In this document: piece by piece, positions 6,276 to 13,653 of the stretch
How the letters are laid out: every line of letters starts with the position of its first letter
How positions within the stretch are numbered: position 1 is the first letter of the stretch
Assembly: GCA_027020105.1 (NCBI GenBank)
Contig: JALUVW010000003.1
Coordinates: forward strand, 1-20,409
DNA: 20,409 nucleotides
Source: Candidatus Falkowiibacteriota bacterium
Lineage (GTDB): Bacteria > Patescibacteriota > Patescibacteriia > Patescibacteriales > SZUA-104
Direction of reading: 5' to 3'
Notes under the pieces: model-generated
What the model saw: only the letters and a program-made list of their open reading frames with translations
Databases searched by the model: none
What the model was told of the DNA's origin: nothing
Position numbers and translations under genes: made by a program

Positions 6276-8833
6276 ATTTTTGACAAGTTTTGGCGGAGGC
6301 CTTTTTTGTCCAAAATTTTATAAGTTGAAACTTTGAGAAAGTCGTTAAAAATCCACCACGCGGTGGCGTATAGCCACATATACCCCGCGTACTTCCAGCC
6401 GATCGGCTCCATAAATATTCCGTAAACGGCGGCCAAGGTGCCTATTATTCTGGAGCCGAACGCCGGCAGGAAAAACTTTAACGAAGGGAGCGGCTTATGC
6501 CAAAAATGATGACGTCCGGCGCGCGTCAAATAAAGAGTTGAATGCCCGGCCACGTCCAGTTTGATAAACAACATCGCCTGAATAAACGCCAAAGGGTAGT
6601 TATGCGTTTGCAGCCAATAAAAAAGCAAAAACGACGACGCCACCCCGGTAATGCCCAGTACCGTCGCCACCGTAAGCACCTCTTTCATATCCCAACGCAC
6701 GGGCTTGTCGTCAACGCGCGCGTTATCATAAGCGATCATCATTACCGGAACATCGTTCAAGAGCGCCAAGATAACAATCATAATGGCCGTTATCGGATAA
6801 AAATTAAACACAATAATGGACAGGGACATAAAAAGAATAATGCGCATAGTTTCCGCTATCCGAAAAATAGCGTAAGCTTTCATCCGCTCAAACGTCTTGC
6901 GCGCTATGCGTATCGCGTGGTTGATTACCGAAAGCCCCGGCGAAAGCAGGATAAGGTCGGCCGCGGCCATAGCCGCGTCCGTGGCGCCGGAAACCGCGAT
7001 GCCGACATCGGCCTTTTTCAACGCCGGCGCGTCATTCACTCCGTCTCCGGTCATGGCGACAATGTGCCCGCCTTTCTGCAGTTTGTCAATTATAAAATAC
7101 TTGTCCTCCGGCATCACTTGCGAAAACCCGTTGGCGTTTTCTATCAGCTTAATAATGTCCGATTCGTGTTTTTTTATAAAACCGTCCGGCAGGCTTGTTT
7201 CGTTTAACCGCTTTTTTACTTCTTTTGATATTTGTCTGCCGAATCCGTTAGCTTCTTTCTTGGACACGCCCTTTTTTACTTTTTGGTATAATCCCTTGGC
7301 GATAACCTCGCTTAAAGCGGCGAATTCTTTTGACGGATCGGCGCTTCTCAATTCCGAAGTGTCCAAAATATTGGAACCGATATTCAATAAATCGGCGATC
7401 TGCGCCGCGATCGCGTGATTGTCGCCCGTAAGCATCTTGACGTCAATGCCCATTTTTTTTACGTCCCCGATAACGCTTGCCGAGTCGGCGCGCGGGGGAT
7501 CAAACAAGGGAATCACCCCGACACAGTCAAATTCGGCTTTGCCTTCCTTTTTAACGGCCACCGCCAAAGCGCGATAACCCTTGGCGGCGAAAATCCGCAC
7601 ATCTTCAAGCAGCTTCTTTTTAACGCCGTTATTTCCGCACATCGCGATAATAACTTGCGGCGCGCCTTTTGCCACGGTTATTTTTTTGCCCTTACCGGCG
7701 ATAACCGCCTCCGTTCTTTTTCGCTCCGGATCAAAAGGAATAAATTCCAATTGCTTGAAATCACCAACTTTATTGTCCGGAAAACGCTTGTCCAAATACT
7801 CAAAAATGGGACGCTCTATCGGATCCTTGTTTTCCCGCCGGCTTGCCAACACCGCGTAAGTAAACAAATCTTTCTCGCTGAAGCGCGAATACGCGATCGC
7901 TCGGCCGATGCTCATTTTGTTCAACGTAAGCGTGCCCGTCTTGTCGGCGCATAATATGTCTATGCCCGCCAGCTCCTCAATGGCCGGCAAACTGCTGACG
8001 ATTGCCTTGCGCTTGGCGATGGAAACCGCCCCCACCGCCATGGCAACGGAAAGCACGGCCGGCAAAGCGACCGGAATGGACGCGACCACCAGCACTAAAA
8101 TAAATTGCAAATCCTCAAAAAAACTGTCGTTCCTGAATATGGAAACGGCCATTATCAAAACAGCCAAAGCAATCGTAAAAAAAATCAAAAAATCGCCTAT
8201 GCGAATAACCGCTTTTTGAAAATGGCTTTTCTTTTCTTTTTGCGCCCGCTCCACCAAAGCCGCGCTTTTGCCGAAGAAAGTTTTCAGTCCGATGGCGGAA
8301 ACGCGGGCGAGCATTTCTCCCATTTTCACTATGGAATTGGAATACACCGTGTCGCCGATTTTTTTGTCAACCGGCAATGATTCGCCCGTAAGAGACGATT
8401 GGTCAACTTCCAAATATTTTCCGCCGACCAATTCGGCGTCAGCCGGAACAATATCGCCTATTTTGAGTTTAATAATATCGCCCGGAACCAAGTAACGCGC
8501 GTCAATTTCTTTAAACTTGCCGCCCCTAAGCACCAGCGCCTTCTTGGCCAATCGTTCTTTTAATATTTTTAAAGCGTTCAACGCTTTTGATTCCTGCGAA
8601 TAATCAACAAAAATATTTACCATCAGCAAAACCACGATAATGGCAAAGTCCTCCCATTTTCCGATAGCCGCCGAAATAACGGCGGCAACTTCTATCATCC
8701 ACGGAATCGGGCTCCATAATTTTTTAAATAAACGCCGGAACCCGGATTCATCTTTGCTCGGTATCTCGTTATATCCGAATTTCTTTCGCCTTTCAGCCGC
8801 CTGGCTATCGGACAATCCTTTTATGTTTTTCAT
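6272..8833 (-). CDS. Plasma-membrane-type proton-efflux P-type ATPase (P3A-like)
   Basis: An 853-residue P-type ATPase that should export H+ across the cytoplasmic membrane using ATP. Visible in order: N-terminal cation-ATPase region (GLSDSQAAERRKKFGYNEI); M1-M2 (~43-80); actuator TGES (149-152); M4 with PVALP (254-258); phosphorylation site DKTGTLT (D297); nucleotide-binding KGAP (389); hinge MLTGD (467-471) and TGDGVNDAPALKKADVGIAV (595 on); then about six C-terminal membrane segments. The M5-M6 region TMRIILF and ALLNDVPVMMIAYDNARV matches plant and fungal H+-ATPases: D694 aligns with the proton-carrying Asp of M6 and R664 with its Arg partner in M5. A Lys-rich stretch of ~45 residues (about 503-560) before the second hinge looks extra compared with plant enzymes. 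A good minus-strand promoter lies 86 nt upstream. The metallophosphoesterase follows with a 4-nt overlap. Confidence 0.95.
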   Translation of the reverse strand: MKNIKGLSDSQAAERRKKFGYNEIPSKDESGFRRLFKKLWSPIPWMIEVAAVISAAIGKWEDFAIIVVLLMVNIFVDYSQESKALNALKILKERLAKKALVLRGGKFKEIDARYLVPGDIIKLKIGDIVPADAELVGGKYLEVDQSSLTGESLPVDKKIGDTVYSNSIVKMGEMLARVSAIGLKTFFGKSAALVERAQKEKKSHFQKAVIRIGDFLIFFTIALAVLIMAVSIFRNDSFFEDLQFILVLVVASIPVALPAVLSVAMAVGAVSIAKRKAIVSSLPAIEELAGIDILCADKTGTLTLNKMSIGRAIAYSRFSEKDLFTYAVLASRRENKDPIERPIFEYLDKRFPDNKVGDFKQLEFIPFDPERKRTEAVIAGKGKKITVAKGAPQVIIAMCGNNGVKKKLLEDVRIFAAKGYRALAVAVKKEGKAEFDCVGVIPLFDPPRADSASVIGDVKKMGIDVKMLTGDNHAIAAQIADLLNIGSNILDTSELRSADPSKEFAALSEVIAKGLYQKVKKGVSKKEANGFGRQISKEVKKRLNETSLPDGFIKKHESDIIKLIENANGFSQVMPEDKYFIIDKLQKGGHIVAMTGDGVNDAPALKKADVGIAVSGATDAAMAAADLILLSPGLSVINHAIRIARKTFERMKAYAIFRIAETMRIILFMSLSIIVFNFYPITAIMIVILALLNDVPVMMIAYDNARVDDKPVRWDMKEVLTVATVLGITGVASSFLLFYWLQTHNYPLAFIQAMLFIKLDVAGHSTLYLTRAGRHHFWHKPLPSLKFFLPAFGSRIIGTLAAVYGIFMEPIGWKYAGYMWLYATAWWIFNDFLKVSTYKILDKKGLRQNLSKI

Positions 8834-8918
8834 AATTTTACCGTAAACGCGCGATACATATCGCGTATTGCCGCGCGGTTACCATATTAAATTATCCTCT
8901 GACGTTAAACTATGATAT

Positions 8919-8948
8919 ATTATACCATAATATCCCTTTGACGAACAA
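8919..8948 (-). promoter_or_regulatory. Sigma70-like promoter for the ATPase operon
   Basis: On the minus strand, TTGTTC (8943-8948) is followed by an 18-nt spacer and a perfect TATAAT (8919-8924). Transcription would start near 8911 and give a leader of about 80 nt containing the CGCGATA palindrome. The -10 box is strong and the -35 box only moderate. Confidence 0.5.
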
Positions 8949-8971
8949 TAAAATATTTTCAGCGAAGATAT

Positions 8972-9091
8972 GTTTTCGCCGACTCTCGGTATCCGCGAAA
9001 ACAACGGACGGAACGCCGGAGCGGAAAGTAAAGGCGGGCCGCCGGCCCCGCGGACAAGCCGTTTCCTCTCGGCCATACCCCGTCCGCCTTT
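8972..9091. ncRNA. Possible structured RNA (GC-rich self-complementary patch), strand unknown
   Basis: In an otherwise AT-rich gap, this stretch is GC-rich and has several pairings: GTTTTCG (8972-8978) with CGAAAAC (8996-9002); AAAGGCGG (9030-9037) with CCGCCTTT (9084-9091); and GGACGG (9006-9011) with CCGTCC (9080-9085). The last two share bases and are mutually exclusive, so the RNA could switch. I see no signature of tmRNA, SRP RNA, 6S RNA or RNase P RNA. It may equally be unstructured GC-rich spacer. Confidence 0.25.
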
Positions 9092-9138
9092 CGCCGTTTT
9101 GGCGCGAATTATTCACTAAAAATATCAAAAAACAAAAT

Positions 9139-9168
9139 TTGACTTGCGCCCCCATATTATTTTAAAAT
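9139..9168 (+). promoter_or_regulatory. Promoter candidate for the surface-protein cluster
   Basis: TTGACT (9139-9144) and TAAAAT (9163-9168) are separated by 18 nt; each matches the sigma70 consensus at five of six positions. It would give a leader of about 220 nt before the ATG at 9399. A weaker alternative closer to the gene is TTGTTA with TTAATA near 9228-9257. Confidence 0.45.
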
Positions 9169-9398
9169 AATAACATAAAACAACTTGGCGATTAAGCGTA
9201 AATCGCTTTGCTATTTTTGATTTTTTTTGTTAAACTGTCAGTAAGAAATGTTAATAACATAATACCAAAACGGAAGTTGGTGGTTTTCGTCGATAAGCGA
9301 GCGATAGAAGTGATAAGCAAATCATTATATTATATATATTTATATATATTATAAAGGTCGAAAAATTATAATTAATTAATTTAATCAATCAAAAAACT

Positions 9399-10028
9399 AT
9401 GAAACAAATCATAAATGTTTTAAGTTTATCTTTGGTTGTAAGCGTCTTGGCGTTTTCCGCCTTTGTGGGACTTGAGCCCAGATTGGCCGCGGCCGTTAGC
9501 GATAGCGTTACCGTTACGCAAGATGTCACTGCGGGAATATCAATAAGCAGCCCCGCGGATGTTACCATGAATGCTTTGACCACCACGCAGAACACCAGTG
9601 TCGGAACCAGCACTTGGACGGTTATCACGAATAACGCCGCCGGCTACACGCTTGGCGTAAAAGCCGATTACACCGGTAAAACGGCGGCCCTAACAAGTTC
9701 CACCGACCAATTTGCCGATTACGCGACCAGCAGTCCTTCGTTATGGTCGGTAACCAACAATTATATGTTCGGTTTTGCGCCGTTCGGAAACGACACGACC
9801 GGATACGGAACAGGGACCTTGTGCGAGTCGGCAAACGATACGCCGAGCACCACGCTTTATTATGTCGGATTTTACAGCGCGGACAGGCAAATCGCGAGCA
9901 GCAGCTCGGAAACAACCCAGGCGGGAACGGCCACGACCGTTTGTTACGCGACGGAACAAGACACGGTATGGGCGCCTTCCGGAACTTACACCGCTACCAT
10001 CACCGCCACGGCAACCACTAATCCGTAA
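9399..10028 (+). CDS. Small secreted surface protein with WxL-like C-terminal domain
   Basis: 209 residues. An N-terminal signal peptide (hydrophobic ~7-24, likely cleavage after LAAA at ~32) is followed by a single Thr/Ser/Ala-rich beta domain with no membrane anchor. The domain (about 42-209) is shared with the protein at 11225-11983: ISISSPADVTMNAL, TWTVITNNAAGYTLGVKA, ATEQDTVWAPSGTYTATIT. Two cysteines (C142, C182), at matching places in both proteins, could form a disulfide. The 'GYTLGVKA' and C-terminal 'GTYTATITAT' strands resemble the WxL domain of Firmicutes surface proteins, and a DUF916-like gene follows directly, as in WxL loci; this is inference. As first gene after a long leader, with a strong stem-loop just after its stop, it may be the most abundant product of the cluster. 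The start has only an A-rich leader. Confidence 0.85.
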   Translation: MKQIINVLSLSLVVSVLAFSAFVGLEPRLAAAVSDSVTVTQDVTAGISISSPADVTMNALTTTQNTSVGTSTWTVITNNAAGYTLGVKADYTGKTAALTSSTDQFADYATSSPSLWSVTNNYMFGFAPFGNDTTGYGTGTLCESANDTPSTTLYYVGFYSADRQIASSSSETTQAGTATTVCYATEQDTVWAPSGTYTATITATATTNP

Positions 10029-10037
10029 GTCCTACTT

Positions 10038-10109
10038 GCGCCCAGTCTCTTTTCCTCTCTCGCGTAAAATGATGTGTTTGCGCGTAACGGGGAAAAGAAG
10101 ACTGGGCGC
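10038..10109 (+). promoter_or_regulatory. Large intergenic stem-loop after the first surface gene
   Basis: GCGCCCAGTCT (10038-10048) pairs with AGACTGGGCGC (10099-10109). After a one-base bulge, CTTTTCC (10049-10055) pairs with GGAAAAG (10091-10097), giving 18 base pairs in all. It begins 10 nt after the stop and ends 42 nt before the next ATG. No U-run follows, so it is more likely a 3'-end stabiliser or processing site that separates expression of the two genes than a classical terminator. Confidence 0.6.
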
Positions 10110-10151
10110 GACAGTGGTTAAAAACCAAAGTTAACTAATTAAAACAATAAA

Positions 10152-11132
10152 ATGAAAAAGAAAAAAACAATAATCGGCGGAATTTTATTTTTATCGCTTA
10201 TCGCGTCTTTTGGGATTTTTTCAAAAGATGCTTTGGCTTACGCGATAGTTAACATCAACACGGAACAGAAAAACGATTTTGTCCTTGAGCCGGCCAAACT
10301 TGAAGTCGCGTTGGACCCCGGGCAATCAACGGTTAAAAACATAACCGTCACCAACAGAATGGCGGAGGCAAGAAAGTTCAAAATTGAAATTGAAGATTTT
10401 ACCGGCTCAAAAACGGGGCAACAGGCCGTTGTTTTATTGGGAGAAAAAAGAGGGCCCTATTCCCTGAAAGACTACATCAAACCGGAAGTGGCGGAGTTCA
10501 CTTTAAAGCCGAAACAGAAAATAGTATTGCCGGTTGAGATTAAAATCCCGGAAGACGCCCAGCCGGGAGGGCTCTACGGAAGTGTTTTGGTTTCATCCGT
10601 TCCCGCCAAGAAGGAACAAGAAACGGCCGCGAACGGAGCCAAGAGCGGAACCATTATCATCTCGCGACTGGGCGCTTTGTTCTTCGTTCGGGTAAACGGT
10701 CCCGTTTTCAAAAACGGCTCCTTGCGCGATTTCAGGATTATTCCTTCAAAAAAAATATTTTACGGGAAAACTCCGAGCGGGTTTGAATTGCTTTTTGAGA
10801 ACAAGGGCAGCGTGTACCTTAACCCTTACGGCGTCATCAGGATAAAAAACATAATGGGAAGCGTTGTCGGCGAAGTAAAAGTTGATCCCTATTTCGCTAT
10901 GCCCGATTCGTTAAGGTACAGGCAGGTCAAGTGGAGCAAAGAGATTCTTTTGGGCAGATACACGGCGACCGCGATGATAAACAGGGGCTACGACAACATC
11001 GTTGACGAAATGTCCGTAAATTTTTGGGTTGTCCCGTGGAAAATTCTTCTTGGCGGCTTCGCGGTTATATTTTTTATCGCCTTAATCGTCAAGCTGTTTT
11101 TATCCAAGTTTGAGATAAAAAAGAAAGCGTAA
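10152..11132 (+). CDS. Membrane-anchored DUF916-like (WxL-interacting-type) surface protein
   Basis: 326 residues: signal peptide (~6-29), extracellular part, one C-terminal membrane helix (~296-317, WKILLGGFAVIFFIALIVKL) and a Lys-rich cytoplasmic tail. The first domain (about 41-150) has the pattern of DUF916, an Ig-like fold: FVLEPAKLEVALDPGQS, NITVTN, a variable strand, then LKPKQKIVLPVEIKIPEDA and PGGLYGSVLVSS. A second beta domain (about 165-290) holds SRLGALFFVRVNG and FELLFENKGSVYLNPYG, like the DUF3324 half of WxL-interacting proteins. In Firmicutes such proteins bind peptidoglycan and WxL proteins. Here it lies between two paralogous small secreted proteins, which fits a scaffold that holds them at the cell surface (inference). 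Assignment rests on pattern resemblance, not a profile search. Confidence 0.8.
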   Translation: MKKKKTIIGGILFLSLIASFGIFSKDALAYAIVNINTEQKNDFVLEPAKLEVALDPGQSTVKNITVTNRMAEARKFKIEIEDFTGSKTGQQAVVLLGEKRGPYSLKDYIKPEVAEFTLKPKQKIVLPVEIKIPEDAQPGGLYGSVLVSSVPAKKEQETAANGAKSGTIIISRLGALFFVRVNGPVFKNGSLRDFRIIPSKKIFYGKTPSGFELLFENKGSVYLNPYGVIRIKNIMGSVVGEVKVDPYFAMPDSLRYRQVKWSKEILLGRYTATAMINRGYDNIVDEMSVNFWVVPWKILLGGFAVIFFIALIVKLFLSKFEIKKKA

Positions 11133-11160
11133 ACCGATTTTCAATTATCAATTACCGGCT

Positions 11161-11212
11161 TTCAATTTTAACTATCGGTTTTCACCAACAAGAAAAACCC
11201 GTTAAAATTGAA
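11161..11212 (+). promoter_or_regulatory. Stem-loop just upstream of the second surface paralogue
   Basis: TTCAATTTTAAC (11161-11172) pairs perfectly with GTTAAAATTGAA (11201-11212); inside, GGTTTT (11177-11182) pairs with AAAACC (11194-11199). The structure ends 12 nt before the ATG at 11225, so its folding could limit ribosome access. A T-rich terminator role is not supported. Confidence 0.5.
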
Positions 11213-11224
11213 GCCAAGCATTAA

Positions 11225-11983
11225 ATGAAATTTTTCCGCATAACGGCATACACGACGATAGCCGCGCTTTTATTTGGCGGTTATTATTCGCTGTTTACCG
11301 GCACCGGCTTCGCTTATGTCGCCAGCTCCACGAATTACCGCTTGCAAAGCGATTCAATCAATATCGGCGGCGGCCTTTCCACCTCCACGAACTATAAAAT
11401 GGAAGATACGCTCGGGGAAGCGGCGACGGGAACATCCACCAGCGCGTCGTACAAAATAAAAGCCGGCTATCAGCAAATGCAGGGGTCCATGATCAGCATC
11501 AATTCCCCCGCCGACATAGTTCTGGACGCCCTGACGATTACGCAAGATACGGCGGTCGGCAGCACCACTTGGAACGTGATAACCGACAACGCGGCCGGAT
11601 ACTCTCTCAGCGTCAAAGCGTCGGCGTCTCCGGCGTTAACGGATTCCGGCAGCGGGAAAAGTTTTACCGACTACACGGAAACGACTCCCGGAGTGAAGGA
11701 GACATGGTCCGTGAGCAACGCTTATGAATTCGGCTTTTCCGCTTTCGGCGCCGATGTGAGCGGATACGGAACGGACACGGATTGCGCGGCCGGCTTTAAC
11801 GTGCCGAGCGCCACGCTTCTTTGGGAAGGTTTTGAAACATCCGATATTGAAATGGCGAGCAGCAGTTCGGCGACGACTTCCGGCACGGACTCCACTTTGT
11901 GCGTGGCGACGGAGCAAGAAACCGTCTTCGCCCCTTCCGGAACTTACACCGCGACCATCACGGCCACGGCCGTAACGCAATAA
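11225..11983 (+). CDS. Secreted surface protein: STNYK-type repeats fused to the WxL-like domain
   Basis: 252 residues. After a signal peptide (~1-30) come two or three short repeats, SSTNYRLQSDSINIGG, STSTNYKMEDTLGEAATGTS and TSASYKIKAGYQQM (34-86), of a kind seen in many secreted proteins of candidate phyla. The rest (about 88-252) is the same domain as in the 9399-10028 protein: ISINSPADIVLDAL, TTWNVITDNAAGYSLSVKA and CVATEQETVFAPSGTYTATI. About half the positions match by eye, and the conserved cysteines are C187 and C226. It has no membrane anchor, so it probably attaches through partners such as the DUF916-like protein. A stem-loop precedes it, and an 86-nt AT-rich gap follows. Its function is unknown; a structural surface component is the best guess. 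Confidence 0.85.
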   Translation: MKFFRITAYTTIAALLFGGYYSLFTGTGFAYVASSTNYRLQSDSINIGGGLSTSTNYKMEDTLGEAATGTSTSASYKIKAGYQQMQGSMISINSPADIVLDALTITQDTAVGSTTWNVITDNAAGYSLSVKASASPALTDSGSGKSFTDYTETTPGVKETWSVSNAYEFGFSAFGADVSGYGTDTDCAAGFNVPSATLLWEGFETSDIEMASSSSATTSGTDSTLCVATEQETVFAPSGTYTATITATAVTQ

Positions 11984-12069
11984 TCAATTCTGTTTTAAAT
12001 TTTAAATTTAATATTTTGAATTTTAAACTTGTTTGAAATTCGAAATTTGAAATTTAGGATTTAACAATA
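11984..12069. repeat. AT-rich intergenic spacer with short inverted and direct repeats
   Basis: Almost entirely A/T, with repeated TTTTAAATTT and GAAATTTGAAATTT-like strings that can pair with one another. No gene and no clear promoter. The end, AACAATAATG, is an A/C-rich leader like those of several other genes here. An AGG 11 nt before the ATG is the only faint Shine-Dalgarno. Confidence 0.4.
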
Positions 12070-13596
12070 ATGCTTAAAAAAACAAAAACAAAAAAGTCGC
12101 TGTTTCTTGTTTTGTTGTTTGGCGCTATTTTGTTCCATAATGACGCGATTGCCGCCTCCCAATCAATACAGGTTGAACAAAACGTAAGCAACTGCGACAA
12201 TGACGGAATATGCGATTCCTGGGAGATATACAGCAGCTGCCCGAACGATTGTCCCGCTCCCCCTCCCCCCGAAGAACCGGCTGTTGAAGCGGAACCGCAA
12301 ACTCAATCCGCCGTTATCACAATCAATTCAACCGTTCCGGAAATATCCGGCATCAAAATAGAGCCGGATGTCAACTCCGTTAAAATACTATGGAAGACGG
12401 CGGAAAATTCCGTTTCGCAGATTTATTGGGGGAAAACGCAAGATTATGAAGAAGGGAGTTTGTCGGAAATTTCTTTTCTGAAAAATCACGCGATAAAAAT
12501 TGAGAATCTTCTGCCGTCCTCCAAGTATTTCTTTAAAATAATCATTTTCAACGCCGCCGGCAACAAGAAAGAAATCAGCGGTTTAAGCTTTAAAACCTTG
12601 GCGCCTCCCGACACGGAAGCGCCCGCGAACGTTAAAAACCTGCAAGCGCGATTTCTGGAAGACAAAATATCGCTTACTTGGGATAATCCGACGGAAGACG
12701 ATTTTGAAGCGGTGAGAATAACGAAAAGAGAAGGGTTTTATCCGAGAGATCCGCTTGAAGGGAAGGTGGTTTACGAGGGCGGCGGAACAAGGGCGGAGGA
12801 TAAGGAGATTGAAAAAGGGACGCGTTATTATTATTCCGTTTTTAGCAGAGACAAAAATTGGAATTACTCTTCCGGGGCGATTATTTCGGTTTTGGCGGGG
12901 GAAAAACAAAAAGAAAATCCCGCCTCCGAAACCGAAAGGGACAATATCTTAGAAAAAGAAACGCCGAAAAAAGAAAGGTCCGCGAAAGCGCGCCGAGAAC
13001 GGGAGGAAAAAACATCCGAAAAGAAGGAGGTCCCCCGAAAAGAAACAATTAAAGAAAAAGAAAGCTCGGGGAAAGAAACAATTAAAGAAAAAAGTCCCGC
13101 CGAACAAAAAACATTAAATTTTTTAAAAAAAATCACTTTGTTTGATTTTAACTTCATTCAAAACGGAAAAAAAATATCTTTTACCGGAAATCAAATCAAA
13201 ATAGAGGCGGATAAAAACTTAAAAATATCAATTGAGGCGAAAAAAATTCCCCAAAACGTAAAAAGCTTATTGGCAAAACTAAAAGACACCGAATACCCGT
13301 ATGAAACATTTTCTTTTATATTCAAATTAAACAAAGACGAAGGCGTTTTTGACGCCGTTATCGCGCCTCTCGGCAAAAAAGGATCTTACCCGCTGTCCAT
13401 TCATTTTATAAACAGAAAAAACAAAGAATTTAAAAAAATCAACGCTGAAATCATTTCCACCGCCGCGCAACCGAAAGAGGTAAAAGGTTTTTTTGAAAAT
13501 TTTGCGAAAAAATTTTCCCGTGAAATAATTTTATTTTTAATAGCTCCGTTTTTAATTGTTGCGGCGTTATGGAAGAAATTAAAAGGTTGGATATGA
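12070..13596 (+). CDS. Membrane-anchored fibronectin III surface protein with four-cysteine motif and Lys/Glu-rich linker
   Basis: 508 residues. Signal peptide ~1-29; a short Cys motif CDNDGICDSWEIYSSC..DC (C42, C48, C57, C61) of a type common in secreted proteins of candidate phyla; a Pro/Glu-rich spacer; FN3 domain 1 (~90-178, ISGIKIEPDVNSVKILWKT..LLPSSKYFFKIII); FN3 domain 2 (~184-276, KISLTWDNPTEDDFEAVRITKR..GTRYYYSVFSRD); a highly charged linker (~278-345) with a doubled KETIKEK unit; a small beta domain (~350-466) not recognised; and a C-terminal membrane helix (~485-500) with a short basic tail. It probably projects the FN3 domains from the cell surface as spacer or adhesion modules. 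The charged linker could be a flexible or coiled stalk. It lies 57 nt before the giant fibre gene, so joint assembly is plausible but not shown. Confidence 0.87.
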   Translation: MLKKTKTKKSLFLVLLFGAILFHNDAIAASQSIQVEQNVSNCDNDGICDSWEIYSSCPNDCPAPPPPEEPAVEAEPQTQSAVITINSTVPEISGIKIEPDVNSVKILWKTAENSVSQIYWGKTQDYEEGSLSEISFLKNHAIKIENLLPSSKYFFKIIIFNAAGNKKEISGLSFKTLAPPDTEAPANVKNLQARFLEDKISLTWDNPTEDDFEAVRITKREGFYPRDPLEGKVVYEGGGTRAEDKEIEKGTRYYYSVFSRDKNWNYSSGAIISVLAGEKQKENPASETERDNILEKETPKKERSAKARREREEKTSEKKEVPRKETIKEKESSGKETIKEKSPAEQKTLNFLKKITLFDFNFIQNGKKISFTGNQIKIEADKNLKISIEAKKIPQNVKSLLAKLKDTEYPYETFSFIFKLNKDEGVFDAVIAPLGKKGSYPLSIHFINRKNKEFKKINAEIISTAAQPKEVKGFFENFAKKFSREIILFLIAPFLIVAALWKKLKGWI

Positions 13597-13653
13597 GAGA
13601 TTAAACGGTAAATGCCGGTTAAACATTAAAATCTTAACTATCAATTATCTGTT

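Larger units (their letters stand above)
8834..9398. other. Divergent intergenic region (565 nt)
   Basis: This gap separates the minus-strand ATPase operon from the plus-strand surface-protein cluster. It contains a small palindrome CGCGATA-CA-TATCGCG (8850-8865) in the ATPase leader, a minus-strand promoter candidate (8919-8948), a GC-rich self-complementary patch (~8972-9110), a plus-strand promoter candidate (9139-9168) and a long AT tract of TATATATTT type (9325-9353). Short frames in it have no coding character: low-complexity, Arg/Pro-rich and absent of any known motif. Confidence 0.6.

Noticed and set aside
8938..9165. 75-residue plus-strand frame, and antisense frames at 8879-9155, in the divergent gap
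   Set aside because: Arg/Pro-rich translation of a GC-rich patch, no motif and frames open on both strands, which is typical of chance in GC-rich DNA.
9325..9353. AT tract as a replication origin (DNA unwinding element)
   Set aside because: No DnaA-box cluster and no dnaA, dnaN or similar gene nearby; a plain AT-rich leader is enough to explain it.
11636..11980. 114-residue antisense frame opposite the second surface gene
   Set aside because: Shadow of the repetitive Thr/Ser-rich coding strand; Arg/Gly-rich with no motif.
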